In this document: piece by piece, positions 1 to 7,879 of the stretch
Position numbering within the stretch: the first letter of the stretch is position 1
Layout of the letters: every line of letters begins with the position of its first letter
Source of the DNA: Streptomyces sp. AC512_CC834
GTDB lineage: Bacteria > Actinomycetota > Actinomycetes > Streptomycetales > Streptomycetaceae
Direction of reading: 5' to 3'
DNA: 64,000 nucleotides
Assembly: GCF_019049325.1 (NCBI RefSeq)
Contig: NZ_JAGMUO010000065.1
Coordinates: 124,001-188,000 of the forward strand
Notes under the pieces: model-generated
Seen by the model: the letters and a program-made list of their open reading frames with translations, nothing else
Told to the model about the DNA's origin: nothing
Databases searched by the model: none
Made by a program: the position numbers and the translations under genes

Positions 1-1159
1 TGAGGCGCTGGGGCTTGCGGAAGACCAGACCGTACGGGGAGCTTGTCGACCGGTCGTCCAGGCGAAGTGCCGGCAGGCGGTCGAGACAGGCGCGCAGGGC
101 CACGCGGGCCTCCAGGCGTGCCAGGTGGGCGCCCAGGCAGTAGTGGGGGCCATGGGCGAAGGCGAGGTGGGAGCGGGCGTTGCGGCGACGCGGGTCGAAA
201 CGGTCGGGGTCGGTGAAGACCGCGGGATCCCGGTTGGCGCCGGCCAGGGAGACGACGACCAGGTCTCCGGCGGCGATGCGGGCGCCCGCCAGTTCCGTGT
301 CACGTGTCGCGTAGCGGTCCACCACGGCCGCGCCGGGCTCCAGCCGCAGCGACTCCTCGATGACGTTGTCGAGCACTTCGGGCTCCCGGCGCAGCAGGTC
401 GTCCGTGCCGGGGGTGCCGAGTATGTGCAGCCGCGCGTTGGTGATCATGCCCTCGGTGGTCTCGATGCCGCCGAAGAGCAGCACGGCGGCGTTCGAGGCG
501 ATCTCGTGGACCTCCAGTGCGCCCGTGGCGGCTCGCACGAGCAGGGAGTCCTCGCGCCCGGCGTCCACCGTGCCGGCGACCGCCGCGCGCAACGCGGTGT
601 ACGCCGCCGCCCCCTCGCCTGAGGCCGTCCGGCCGCGGGTCAGGGCGTCGACGGCGCTCACGATCGCGTCGTACCAGGCGAGGATGCCGGACACGGGTAC
701 GTCCCGCAGGCCCACGGCCTCGGCCATGACCACGGCGGCGAGCGGCCCGGCGAACTGCCTGCGCAGGTCCGCTTCGCCGAGCGGCAACAGGCCGTCGAGC
801 AGCCGGTCCGTCTCGCGGCCGACCGACCCGGCGAACGAGGCTTGTACGGCGCGCGGACGGAAGGGTTCGGTGAAGGGCTCACGGTGCCGGGCGTGCTCGG
901 GTCCGTCGAGCGACAGCATGCTGGGGCCGGTGATCCGCGCGGTCGTGAACCGCGGGTCGTCCACGGTGAACGTCCCGGCGTCCCGCATCACGGCGGACGC
1001 GGGCTCCCGCCCGGTCACCATCCACCCGCCGACCGCCGGCACCCACGCGACCGGGGCCTGTGTGCGAAGCGCGGCCAGATGCGGATGCGGATCCTCCGCG
1101 AGCGACGCCAACGAGACGTCCGCGGACCCGTACGCTGCGGTTTCCCCGTTCACGGCCAT
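1..1159 (-). CDS. Cytochrome P450 (C-terminus cut by window edge)
   Basis: Cytochrome P450 monooxygenase, soluble bacterial class, read leftward from an ATG at 1159 and still open at base 1, so only the last few residues are missing. About 386 residues are visible against a usual 400 or so. The I-helix oxygen-binding stretch reads GGIETT near residue 226, the ExxR motif reads ESLR near residue 268, and the haem-thiolate loop reads FAHGPHYCLGAH near residue 338, with the ligating cysteine present. The substrate is unknown; no ferredoxin or biosynthetic genes are beside it, although partners could lie to the left. It diverges from the HAD hydrolase with about 120 bases between the starts. Confidence 0.95.
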   Translation of the reverse strand, partial: MAVNGETAAYGSADVSLASLAEDPHPHLAALRTQAPVAWVPAVGGWMVTGREPASAVMRDAGTFTVDDPRFTTARITGPSMLSLDGPEHARHREPFTEPFRPRAVQASFAGSVGRETDRLLDGLLPLGEADLRRQFAGPLAAVVMAEAVGLRDVPVSGILAWYDAIVSAVDALTRGRTASGEGAAAYTALRAAVAGTVDAGREDSLLVRAATGALEVHEIASNAAVLLFGGIETTEGMITNARLHILGTPGTDDLLRREPEVLDNVIEESLRLEPGAAVVDRYATRDTELAGARIAAGDLVVVSLAGANRDPAVFTDPDRFDPRRRNARSHLAFAHGPHYCLGAHLARLEARVALRACLDRLPALRLDDRSTSSPYGLVFRKPQRL

Positions 1160-1280
1160 CTATTGAGTCTAGTTCTGCCGCCCGGCGCGGTGCGGTGCGG
1201 GAATCCGGGTGGTGTCCCCCGCGTTCGTCTCAGCGTCACCCTTACGTTTCTGTTTCTGTTTCGTCCAGGAGACCTCTCCC

Positions 1281-1985
1281 ATGTCATCAGAGCCAGAGAT
1301 CGATGTCCTCGTGTTCGACGTGCTCGGCACGCTCGTCGACGAACCTGCCGGTCTACGCGCCGGCGTTCGTCAACTCGACCCATCGCTCGACGATTCCGGG
1401 GTCGAGCAGCTTGTGTCGCTGTGGCAGCAGCACGTCGGCCGCGAGCAACGTCGCATCCTCGACGGCGTCCGGCCCTATCTCACCAGCGACGCCCTCGACC
1501 TGGAAGCCGCCCGGCTCGTCGCCGATGCCGCCGGAGTCGACGACCCGGCCGCGGTAGCGGCGCTGGCCCTGTCCGGTCGCACGCCGCCGCCGTGGCCCGA
1601 CACCGTGGCAGGGCTCGCGCGACTCGCCGAACGGTTCCCACTGATCGGGCTCTCCAACGCGAGCCGGACGGCGCTGCTGGGACTCAACGCCCAGGCCGGA
1701 CTGCGCTGGCACCAGGCGCTGTCCGCCGAAGAAGCCCGGACCTACAAGCCGGACCCGGCGGTCTACCAACTGGCGGTCACCGTTTCCGGGCGGCCGCCGG
1801 AGCGGCTCCTGATGGTCGCTGCGCACGCCTGGGACCTGCGCGCGGCACAGGGCCTCGGCCTACGCACCGCCTACGTTGCCCGCCCCGTGGGCGACCCGCC
1901 CGCCTCCTCCGACCGGTTCGACCTGCACGCCGACGATCTGGCCGACCTGGCCCGCCAACTCGGTGATGCCCGGGCGTTGACGTGA
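1281..1985 (+). CDS. HAD-family hydrolase, haloacid dehalogenase type II-like
   Basis: A 234-residue HAD-superfamily hydrolase resembling L-2-haloacid dehalogenases. The nucleophile motif FDVLGTLVD places the catalytic Asp at residue 13; the SNAS motif lies near 124, the lysine motif YKPDP near 155, and the AAHAWDL stretch typical of the type II dehalogenase branch near 180. The ATG at 1281 is chosen over an upstream in-frame start because it follows an AGGAGA ribosome binding site and gives the normal N-terminus. Many proteins of this branch act on phosphate esters or unknown substrates, so dehalogenation is only the family name. It stands alone, divergent from the P450. Confidence 0.88.
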   Translation: MSSEPEIDVLVFDVLGTLVDEPAGLRAGVRQLDPSLDDSGVEQLVSLWQQHVGREQRRILDGVRPYLTSDALDLEAARLVADAAGVDDPAAVAALALSGRTPPPWPDTVAGLARLAERFPLIGLSNASRTALLGLNAQAGLRWHQALSAEEARTYKPDPAVYQLAVTVSGRPPERLLMVAAHAWDLRAAQGLGLRTAYVARPVGDPPASSDRFDLHADDLADLARQLGDARALT

Positions 1986-2049
1986 CGCCTGGCGCGACAG
2001 CCCCCGGCGGCGAGCCGATCGCCGTACTCCGTCCGTCCGAGGCCGCGAT

Positions 2050-3306
2050 CTACGGCCGCTTCGGCCACGTCGTGTGTGTCTTCCTCGGGAATGCGGAGGA
2101 ACCGCGCAGGTCCGCCGTCGTGGCACCCACCGCGGCGACGGCACCGAGGCACAGCAGGCCACCGCTGACGAGGGCCGCTGTTCCCGAAGTGGCGTCTGCG
2201 ACAAGGCCTCCGCGCATGTTTCCGACGTCGGGTCCGGCTTGCCCGACGATCTGTTCAGCCGCACCGACGCGGCCAAGCAGCTCGTGCGGGGTGTGCAGTT
2301 GGACGACGGTGCCTCGGGAGACGACGGAGACGGTGTCGGCGGCGCCTGCCACGGCGAGGAAGGCCAGACCGGTCCACGGGTCGTGCGCCAGGCCGAACAG
2401 TGTCAACGCCGCGCCCCAAGTGGCGGAAGCGCCGAGCATGACCAGGCCGGGGCGGGGGAAACGGGTGAAGGTTCCCGAGAATAGGGAGGCTGCGACGCCG
2501 CCGACGGCGATGGCCGTGAGGAACAGTCCGAGGGTGCGTGGGTTGTCGCCGAACCGTTCGGCGTTGATCAGGGGAAACGTGCTGACGGGCATCGAGAGCA
2601 CGGTCGTGGCCAGGTCGGTGAGCAGGGCTCCGCGGACGACGGGGGTACGGCCCAGGAAGGCCAGCCCGTCCAGCACTCCCCGCAGGCCGGGCCGTGCGGG
2701 CGCGTCTTTGGGGTTCATCGGCGGCAGGCCGAACGCGCCGTACAGGGCGGCGGCGAACGTCAGGGCGTCGAGCAGGTAGCAGGCGCCGATCCCCAGTCCG
2801 CCCACGATCAGTCCGCCCAGCGCGGGACCGAGCAGCATCGCGCCCTGGAAGGCGATGCGTCTCAGCGCGAGTCCTGCGGCCAGTTGGTGCTTGGGGAGCA
2901 GGTGCGGAACGAAGGTGCGCGAGGCCGGGCCGCCGCCCGCGACGAAGCAGGACTGGAGTGCGACGAGACCCAGCACGCCGACGGCAGGAACGTGTCCGAG
3001 GAAGCCCTGGAGTGCGAGCAGGAGTGAACACACGGCCTGTCCACTGGTCGTGAGCAGGTAGAACTTCCTTCGGTCCACTCGGTCGACCAGCGATCCGGCG
3101 AACAGCCCCAGCGCGATGAGCGGCACCGCCTGGGCCAGCCCGACGGCACCGGTCCACGTGGGGCTCTCCGTCGCCTGCCAGACCTGGAACATGACGGCGA
3201 CGAGCGTCATCTGGCTGCCGAACCCGGACAGGGCCTGGCCGATCCACAACCGCCGGAACGGTGGTGAGGACCGGAGCGGAGTCACGTCGACGAGCGTGCC
3301 TCTCAT
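2050..3306 (-). CDS. MFS transporter (drug or metabolite exporter)
   Basis: A 418-residue major facilitator with about 12 hydrophobic segments and the intracellular loop VDRVDRRKFY between helices 2 and 3, as in the MFS_3 branch of bacterial exporters. The start ATG at 3306 overlaps the stop of the MarR gene upstream by four bases (ATGA), so the two are translationally coupled. The tight link to a MarR regulator that has its own operator suggests export of a toxic compound which is also the inducer; the substrate cannot be read from the sequence. Confidence 0.9.
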   Translation of the reverse strand: MRGTLVDVTPLRSSPPFRRLWIGQALSGFGSQMTLVAVMFQVWQATESPTWTGAVGLAQAVPLIALGLFAGSLVDRVDRRKFYLLTTSGQAVCSLLLALQGFLGHVPAVGVLGLVALQSCFVAGGGPASRTFVPHLLPKHQLAAGLALRRIAFQGAMLLGPALGGLIVGGLGIGACYLLDALTFAAALYGAFGLPPMNPKDAPARPGLRGVLDGLAFLGRTPVVRGALLTDLATTVLSMPVSTFPLINAERFGDNPRTLGLFLTAIAVGGVAASLFSGTFTRFPRPGLVMLGASATWGAALTLFGLAHDPWTGLAFLAVAGAADTVSVVSRGTVVQLHTPHELLGRVGAAEQIVGQAGPDVGNMRGGLVADATSGTAALVSGGLLCLGAVAAVGATTADLRGSSAFPRKTHTTWPKRP

Positions 3307-3803
3307 CCCCACGCAGGATCCGCGGCCAGCTTCTCGGCGATCCGGTCGTGAAAGCTCTTGCGCTCCAGAGCCCGCTCGATGTCCGTGACGACCTGGGAGA
3401 GCGGGTACGGCATCTCGGCTTCCAGGTCGGCCAGAGCGGCCTCGGTGGCTCGCCACTCCGCGGCCAGGCGATCGACGACGTGGCGAGCCTTGTCGGTGAG
3501 CGTCACCTTCCTGGTCCGCGCGTCCTCGCCCACGACGGTCCGGACCCAGCCGGCTGTGCGCATTGCGGCGACCTTCTGGCTGAGTGCCGAATGCGTGCGC
3601 TCGACGGACTCGGCCAGTTCCGCGATCGTCATGGGTCCGCACGTGTGCAGCCGGAGCAGCTCCATGACGAAGCTGGGCTTGAGCCCGTCGATCGGTTGCT
3701 CGGAGTAGATCCGGGCGATGTCCGCGTCCATCGACGCCTGGAGGAGACGCAAGGGCCGCCAGAGGCTCTCCTGCGTCGGGTCGGGTGCGTGGGGATCGGC
3801 CAT
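3303..3803 (-). CDS. MarR-family transcriptional regulator
   Basis: A 166-residue winged-helix regulator of the MarR family. The HTH covers roughly residues 50 to 110 (MTIAELAESVERTHSALSQK as recognition region), followed by the wing with RTVVGEDARTRKV. It is the first gene of a two-gene operon with the MFS exporter. A 28-bp near-perfect palindrome starts ten bases upstream of the ATG and is the probable autoregulatory operator. A TATAGT -10 element ends six bases before the ATG and no Shine-Dalgarno sequence is present, so the message may be leaderless. Confidence 0.92.
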   Translation of the reverse strand: MADPHAPDPTQESLWRPLRLLQASMDADIARIYSEQPIDGLKPSFVMELLRLHTCGPMTIAELAESVERTHSALSQKVAAMRTAGWVRTVVGEDARTRKVTLTDKARHVVDRLAAEWRATEAALADLEAEMPYPLSQVVTDIERALERKSFHDRIAEKLAADPAWG

Positions 3804-3812
3804 GAGGCAACT

Positions 3813-3840
3813 ATAACAGCATTTATATAAGTGCTGTTAT
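3813..3840. promoter_or_regulatory. 28-bp palindromic operator of the MarR-MFS operon
   Basis: Arms ATAACAGCA and TGCTGTTAT match perfectly, and the inner TTATATAA is itself palindromic; only one base pair of the whole 28 breaks the symmetry. The site is AT-rich in a very GC-rich window. It lies directly upstream of the marR start, and a -10-like TATAGT overlaps its end on the minus strand (3815-3810). This is the usual layout for MarR autorepression. Confidence 0.85.
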
Positions 3841-3862
3841 TGCCAACTTCGTGGGACACGAT

Positions 3863-4372
3863 CTAGCGGGCAAGGGGCAGTTCGGTGAGGTGTCGCCAAC
3901 CTGTGGGGGTGAGGGCAACCACCTGCAACGAGTTGACCTCAGTGGTGATCGGCAGCGAGGCGGCGGTGCGGCGGGCGATGTCGGCGGCGGCTTCCGGGGA
4001 CGCGTCCAGCGCCACGGTGACGTGCACCGGCGGGTTGGGGCCGTAGCGGCCGCCGTATGGGGCCTGCGCCGGAAAGGCGGTGCGAACGGCCTTGGCCACG
4101 GGGCCGAGTTCGGGCACCGGGACGCCGACGAAGCCACCGGTTCGTTCGACCGCGGCCATCCGGATGGGGATTCGGCCGGCCGGTAGTGCCGCCCGTAGCC
4201 GGTGCAGCTCCCGCTCGCCGACCTCGTCGACGGCCAGCCATGGATAGAGCAGCGCGGCGTGCGCGGGCACACCTGGTCGCACTGCCTGTGCGTCCGCCTC
4301 GGCGGCCGACCGCAACAGCGGTTCGGCGTCCGGCAACACCGCGAGTACCGCCGTCGTTCCAATCCGAGCCAA
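3863..4372 (-). CDS. 2'-5' RNA ligase family / 2H phosphoesterase
   Basis: A 169-residue protein of the 2H phosphoesterase superfamily, whose members open cyclic 2',3'-phosphates or act on 2'-5' linkages in RNA and nucleotides. The two HxTx-type motifs are HAAL (His38) and HVTV (His117), at the usual spacing for the two-lobed fold. The start is a TTG at 4372; no ATG or GTG fits the N-terminus as well. Its upstream region is a four-fold 9-bp repeat that supplies several GGGGGAG Shine-Dalgarno-like cores. It precedes the MarR operon in the same direction but is separated from it by the operator. Confidence 0.8.
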   Translation of the reverse strand: MARIGTTAVLAVLPDAEPLLRSAAEADAQAVRPGVPAHAALLYPWLAVDEVGERELHRLRAALPAGRIPIRMAAVERTGGFVGVPVPELGPVAKAVRTAFPAQAPYGGRYGPNPPVHVTVALDASPEAAADIARRTAASLPITTEVNSLQVVALTPTGWRHLTELPLAR

Positions 4373-4375
4373 TGT

Positions 4376-4414
4376 CTCCCCCTGCTCCCCCTGCTCCCCC
4401 TGCTCCCCCTGCTC
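4376..4414. repeat. 9-bp tandem repeat forming the leader of the 2H gene
   Basis: Four perfect copies of CTCCCCCTG (plus strand) plus a partial fifth. On the minus strand this reads as repeated GGGGGAG, i.e. a stack of Shine-Dalgarno-like sequences immediately before the TTG start at 4372. Changes in copy number would shift or add ribosome binding sites. Confidence 0.9.
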
Positions 4415-4437
4415 AGACGTCCCCGGGCGACACGGCT

Positions 4438-5274
4438 CTACGGCTTCCGGGCCATGCCTGCGGCGATGAGACGCTCCCAGACGGTCAGTTCGTCTTCACC
4501 GTCTTCACCGTCTTCACCGTCGTCGTCTCTCGCACGGCCGGCGGCCTCGGAACGCCACACGGACGCCGGTACGATCCCCGGCTCGAGAATGTCCAGACCG
4601 TCAAGCAGGGCCGCGATCTCCTCGTCGGTCCGCCACCTGCCGCGGCCGAAGGTCCCCTGGAGGACCTTCTCGGCCTCCGCTGTCTCCGGGTTGTTCCCGG
4701 AACGGAAGTGGCTGACGAAGAAGCAGCTTCCGGACGGTACGTGATCGCGCCAGTAGCGGACGATCCCGGCGGGGTCTTCCTCGTCGTTGACGTGGTGAAG
4801 GATGGCGCTGAACATGACGGCGACGGGGCGATCGAAGTCGATCAGCTCCTGGGTGTCCGGGTGGCTCCGTACTGCCTCGGGGTCCCGGACGTCGACCGGC
4901 ACGACCCGCGTCCGGTCGTTCTCCCCCAGCAGCGCCCGCCCGTGGACCAGCACCTGCGGGTCGGTGTCGACGTACACCACCCGGGTGTCCCGAGCCCGCC
5001 GTTGCGCGACCTGATGCACGTTGTCGGCAGTGGGAAGACCGCTGCCCAGGTCGATGAACTGGCGCACCTCGGTCGTCGTCACGATCTCCCCCACCGCCCG
5101 GGTCAACGCCGCGCGGTTGGCGAAGGCGATCGCCACCGACCCGGGCAGGTCACGTTTGAACACGTCACCGATGTCCCGGTCCACGGCGTAGTTGTCCTTG
5201 CCGCCGAGCAGGTAGTCGTAGACGCGGGCGATGCTGGGCCTGGTGCAGTCGATGGAGGAACTGTCTCCCGTCAT
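4438..5274 (-). CDS. SAM-dependent methyltransferase, DUF574 family
   Basis: A 278-residue member of the actinobacterial DUF574 (Methyltransf_19) methyltransferases, which are numerous in Streptomyces. The N-terminal signature RPSIARVYDYLLGGKDNY, the SAM-binding motif FIDLGSGLPT near residue 70, and the acidic motif VVYVDTDPQVL are present. The C-terminus carries a DGEDGEDGED acidic repeat just before the last helix, encoded by a short tandem repeat. The ATG at 5274 is preferred; in-frame ATGs at 5283 and 5286 sit too close to the GGGAG sequence. The methyl acceptor is unknown for the family. It diverges from the HEAT-MerR operon. Confidence 0.9.
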   Translation of the reverse strand: MTGDSSSIDCTRPSIARVYDYLLGGKDNYAVDRDIGDVFKRDLPGSVAIAFANRAALTRAVGEIVTTTEVRQFIDLGSGLPTADNVHQVAQRRARDTRVVYVDTDPQVLVHGRALLGENDRTRVVPVDVRDPEAVRSHPDTQELIDFDRPVAVMFSAILHHVNDEEDPAGIVRYWRDHVPSGSCFFVSHFRSGNNPETAEAEKVLQGTFGRGRWRTDEEIAALLDGLDILEPGIVPASVWRSEAAGRARDDDGEDGEDGEDELTVWERLIAAGMARKP

Positions 5275-5363
5275 GACACCCATCATCTCCCGAAGCCTGG
5301 CGCCGCGACCACCACTTCGGCAGCGGGCGGCCGTTCGTCGGGGTGCACGAGCACGGGCTCCGT

Positions 5364-5394
5364 TTGACCTTGACACGGTGGCAAGGCCTTCACT
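5364..5394 (+). promoter_or_regulatory. MerR-type promoter with 19-bp spacer dyad
   Basis: A -35 element TTGACC (5364-5369) and a weak -10 TTCACT (5389-5394) are separated by 19 bp, the over-long spacer diagnostic of MerR-activated promoters. The spacer region contains the dyad CCTTGACACGGTGGCAAGG (5368-5386), symmetric at eight of nine positions per arm. It lies just upstream of the HEAT gene in the operon that encodes the MerR-HEAT protein, so autoactivation is the simple reading. Confidence 0.82.
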
Positions 5395-5416
5395 GCTTGC
5401 CAGGGAGGTGGTCTTG

Positions 5417-6088
5417 ATGACCATGACGAGACAGGACGCGGACGCGACGCGAGCGCTCCGGGGTCTGGAGGACAGCCGTTCGTCCGTGCGGCTGCGGGCG
5501 GCCATGGCGGTGGGCACGGCGCCCGACCCGCGCTTCGTCGGCAAGCTCATCGAACGCTCCGCGATCGAGCCGGAGTTCTTCGTCCGCGACATGCTGACCT
5601 GGGCGCTCACCCGCCACCCCGTGTCCTTGACGCTCCCCCGGCTGGTCGGTGAAGTCCGTTCGGAGCGTGCGCAGGCACGGAGTCAGGCGCTGCACACACT
5701 GTCCAAGATCGGGGACCGGCAGGCGTGGCCGGCGATCACCCGGGCGGTTCTGTCCGACGCCGACGACGAGGTGGCGCGCAGCGCCTGGCGGACCGCGGTC
5801 GTGCTCGTGCCGGAGGGCGAGGAGCCCGCACTGGCATCGGTGCTGGCTACGCAGCTCGGGCGCGGCGACCGGGAGACGCACCTGAGTCTCAGCCGGGCAC
5901 TGGTCGCGCTGGGTGAGACGGTGGTGGGGGTTCTGCGTACCGCCACGACGGCCCCCTCCCCGGACGTGCGCGCACACGCGCTCGCCACCCAACGGCTGCT
6001 GCGCGACCCCGACGCCGGATTCGAATCCGCGATCGAGGAGGCGAAGCGCGTCGTGGCCCTCGGCGGGTCCGGCGAGGAGGCAAGATAG
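5417..6088 (+). CDS. HEAT-repeat protein
   Basis: A 223-residue protein made almost wholly of alpha-helical HEAT-like repeats (for example RSSVRLRAAMAVGT, RAQARSQALHTLSK, DDEVARSAWRTAV, SPDVRAHALATQR at regular spacing). No catalytic motif, signal or membrane segment is seen, so it is probably a cytoplasmic binding scaffold. The ATG at 5417 follows GGGAGG by eight bases. It is the first gene behind the MerR-type promoter and is followed after three bases by the MerR-HEAT gene, whose own C-terminal half is made of the same kind of repeat. Confidence 0.82.
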   Translation: MTMTRQDADATRALRGLEDSRSSVRLRAAMAVGTAPDPRFVGKLIERSAIEPEFFVRDMLTWALTRHPVSLTLPRLVGEVRSERAQARSQALHTLSKIGDRQAWPAITRAVLSDADDEVARSAWRTAVVLVPEGEEPALASVLATQLGRGDRETHLSLSRALVALGETVVGVLRTATTAPSPDVRAHALATQRLLRDPDAGFESAIEEAKRVVALGGSGEEAR

Positions 6089-6091
6089 AAC

Positions 6092-7138
6092 GTGTTGATC
6101 GGTGAGGTGGCGCGACGGTCCGGGGTCAGTGCCCGCATGCTCAGGCACTACGAGTCGCTCGGCCTGGTACGGCCTTCAGGTCGTACGGGCTCCGGATACC
6201 GGGAGTACTCCCGGGAGGACATCCGGCGGATCTTCCATATCGAGAGCCTGCGGTCGCTGGGGCTGTCGCTGCGGGAGATCGGCCGCGCGCTCGACGAACC
6301 CGGTTTCACGCCGTCGGTCCTCGTCGACGACCTCGTCCGGCAGACCCGCGAGCGCATCGCGGCCGAGACGGAGCTGCTCACCCGGCTGCGCCGGATCGAC
6401 GCCGCGGACCCCGCGGGCTGGGAGGACGTCCTCCAGGTGGTCGCGCTGCTCCAGGCGCTGGGCTCGAAGAGCGCCGACGCGCGGCAGCGGGCGGCCCTCT
6501 CCTCGGTCCACGAGGCCGTGGTGCCGGTGGAGGCGCTGGTCGAGGCGGCACTGAGCGAGACGGACGCGAACGTCGCCGGAGCCCTTCGGTGGGCGCTGGC
6601 CCGATCGGGCGACGACGGCACGGCACTGCTGGCGGAGGGTCTGGGCTCACCGGTCGGCGCGGTACGGGAGCGGGCCGTTCAAGCCCTCGCCGAGATGCCC
6701 GGCGGTGAGGCCGCCGCGCACCTGCGGGGCGCCCTCGCCCATCCCGACGTCGTGGTCCGCGGGTATGCGGCACTGGCGCTCGGGACACAAGGGGTGACGG
6801 ACGCGGTCCCGACGCTCATCGACATGATCGTGGCGGGACGGAACGACACCGATGCGGCCGACGCGCTGAGCGTGCTGGCGGGCGAGGCCGCGATGGCCGA
6901 CGAGATCGCGGCCAGGTTCGTCGGCCGCCTCGCCGACGACGCCACCGCGGCGCCCGCCCGCGGACGGCTGACCCAGGCGCTGGCGGGCATCCCGGGCAGG
7001 AGAGCGTCCAGTGCCCTGGTGGAGCTGTCGCGGGACGAGGACCGTGCCGTCGCGCTGACCGCGGAGTACCTGCTTCGGCTGCGGGTCGTAAATACGTCGA
7101 CAGCGCCCCTCCGCACCCGGCAGAGTGGCCGCCCGTGA
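6092..7138 (+). CDS. MerR-family regulator fused to HEAT repeats
   Basis: A 348-residue fusion. Residues 1-70 are a MerR winged helix (IGEVARRSGVSARMLRHYES, then GYREYSREDIRRI), followed by the coiled-coil dimerisation helix to about residue 120. Instead of a small effector domain, residues 140-330 form HEAT-like repeats (GAVRERAVQALAEM, DVVVRGYAALALGT). The start is a GTG at 6092 with GAGGAGG upstream, three bases after the HEAT gene stop. It is likely to act at the 19-bp-spacer promoter at 5364. The repeats suggest that the inducer is a protein or large ligand, which is inference. The stop overlaps the methyltransferase start (GTGA). Confidence 0.9.
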   Translation: MLIGEVARRSGVSARMLRHYESLGLVRPSGRTGSGYREYSREDIRRIFHIESLRSLGLSLREIGRALDEPGFTPSVLVDDLVRQTRERIAAETELLTRLRRIDAADPAGWEDVLQVVALLQALGSKSADARQRAALSSVHEAVVPVEALVEAALSETDANVAGALRWALARSGDDGTALLAEGLGSPVGAVRERAVQALAEMPGGEAAAHLRGALAHPDVVVRGYAALALGTQGVTDAVPTLIDMIVAGRNDTDAADALSVLAGEAAMADEIAARFVGRLADDATAAPARGRLTQALAGIPGRRASSALVELSRDEDRAVALTAEYLLRLRVVNTSTAPLRTRQSGRP

Positions 7139-7875
7139 CGACCAGTGAGCTGTGGACCCGTGCGACCGCCGACCGCTACGACGCCGAGGAGAGCGAGACG
7201 TCCTCGGCCGCCGCCCTCGGACCGACTCTCGACTTCCTCACCAAGCTGGCCGGAGACGGACGCGCGCTCGAGTTCGCCATCGGAACCGGACGAGTGGGCG
7301 TCCCGCTGCGCCAACGCGGCGTGCCGGTGGCGGGCATCGAACTGTCCGAACCCATGGCCGCGGTCCTTCGGCGCAAGATCGACGAGGACACGCTGCCGGT
7401 GACCATCGGGGACATGGCCGCGACCGTCGTGCCCGGCGAGTTCGCCCTGGTCTATCTCGTCTACAACACCATCACGAACCTGCTCACGCAGGACGAGCAG
7501 GTCGAGTGCTTCCGCAACGCGGCACGCCATCTGAGGCCCGGCGGCCGGTTCGTCATCGAGCTGGGCGTGCCGCCGCTGCGCTTTCTGCCGCCCGGCCAGC
7601 TCGCGGTGCCGTTCGACGTCTCCGAGCGGCATGTCGGTTTCGACACCTTCGACGTGGTCGAGCAGATTCTCGTCTCGCACCACTTCACCCGCGACGGCGA
7701 CGACGGCGGCTACCGCCGCGACAACTCCCGGCACCGGTACGCCTGGCCGGCGGAGCTCGACCTGATGGCACGGCTCGCCGGGCTGGAGTTGGAACGTCGC
7801 GTCGGGGACTGGGACGGGGCGCCCTTCACCCAGGATTCCGCGAAGCACGTCTCGGTGTGGCGCAAGCCGGTCTGA
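7135..7875 (+). CDS. Class I SAM-dependent methyltransferase
   Basis: A 246-residue Rossmann-type methyltransferase. Motif I is RALEFAIGTGRVGVPL near residue 42, followed by VAGIELSEPM and the DMAAT acidic turn near 101; RHLRPGGRFVIELGV is the post-motif III strand. GTG 7135 overlaps the MerR-HEAT stop by four bases (GTGA), so it belongs to the same operon as HEAT and MerR-HEAT. The acceptor is unknown. The end converges with the esterase pseudogene. Confidence 0.88.
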   Translation: MTTSELWTRATADRYDAEESETSSAAALGPTLDFLTKLAGDGRALEFAIGTGRVGVPLRQRGVPVAGIELSEPMAAVLRRKIDEDTLPVTIGDMAATVVPGEFALVYLVYNTITNLLTQDEQVECFRNAARHLRPGGRFVIELGVPPLRFLPPGQLAVPFDVSERHVGFDTFDVVEQILVSHHFTRDGDDGGYRRDNSRHRYAWPAELDLMARLAGLELERRVGDWDGAPFTQDSAKHVSVWRKPV

Positions 7876-7879
7876 GACC

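Noticed and set aside
4486..4532. Short GTCTTCACC repeat as a regulatory element
   Set aside because: It is in frame in the DUF574 methyltransferase and encodes the DGEDGEDGED tail, so a coding explanation is sufficient.
4438..5610. Longer reading of the DUF574 methyltransferase starting at 5610
   Set aside because: The extra 112 residues show no family similarity and run through the divergent HEAT promoter; the family N-terminus begins at 5274.
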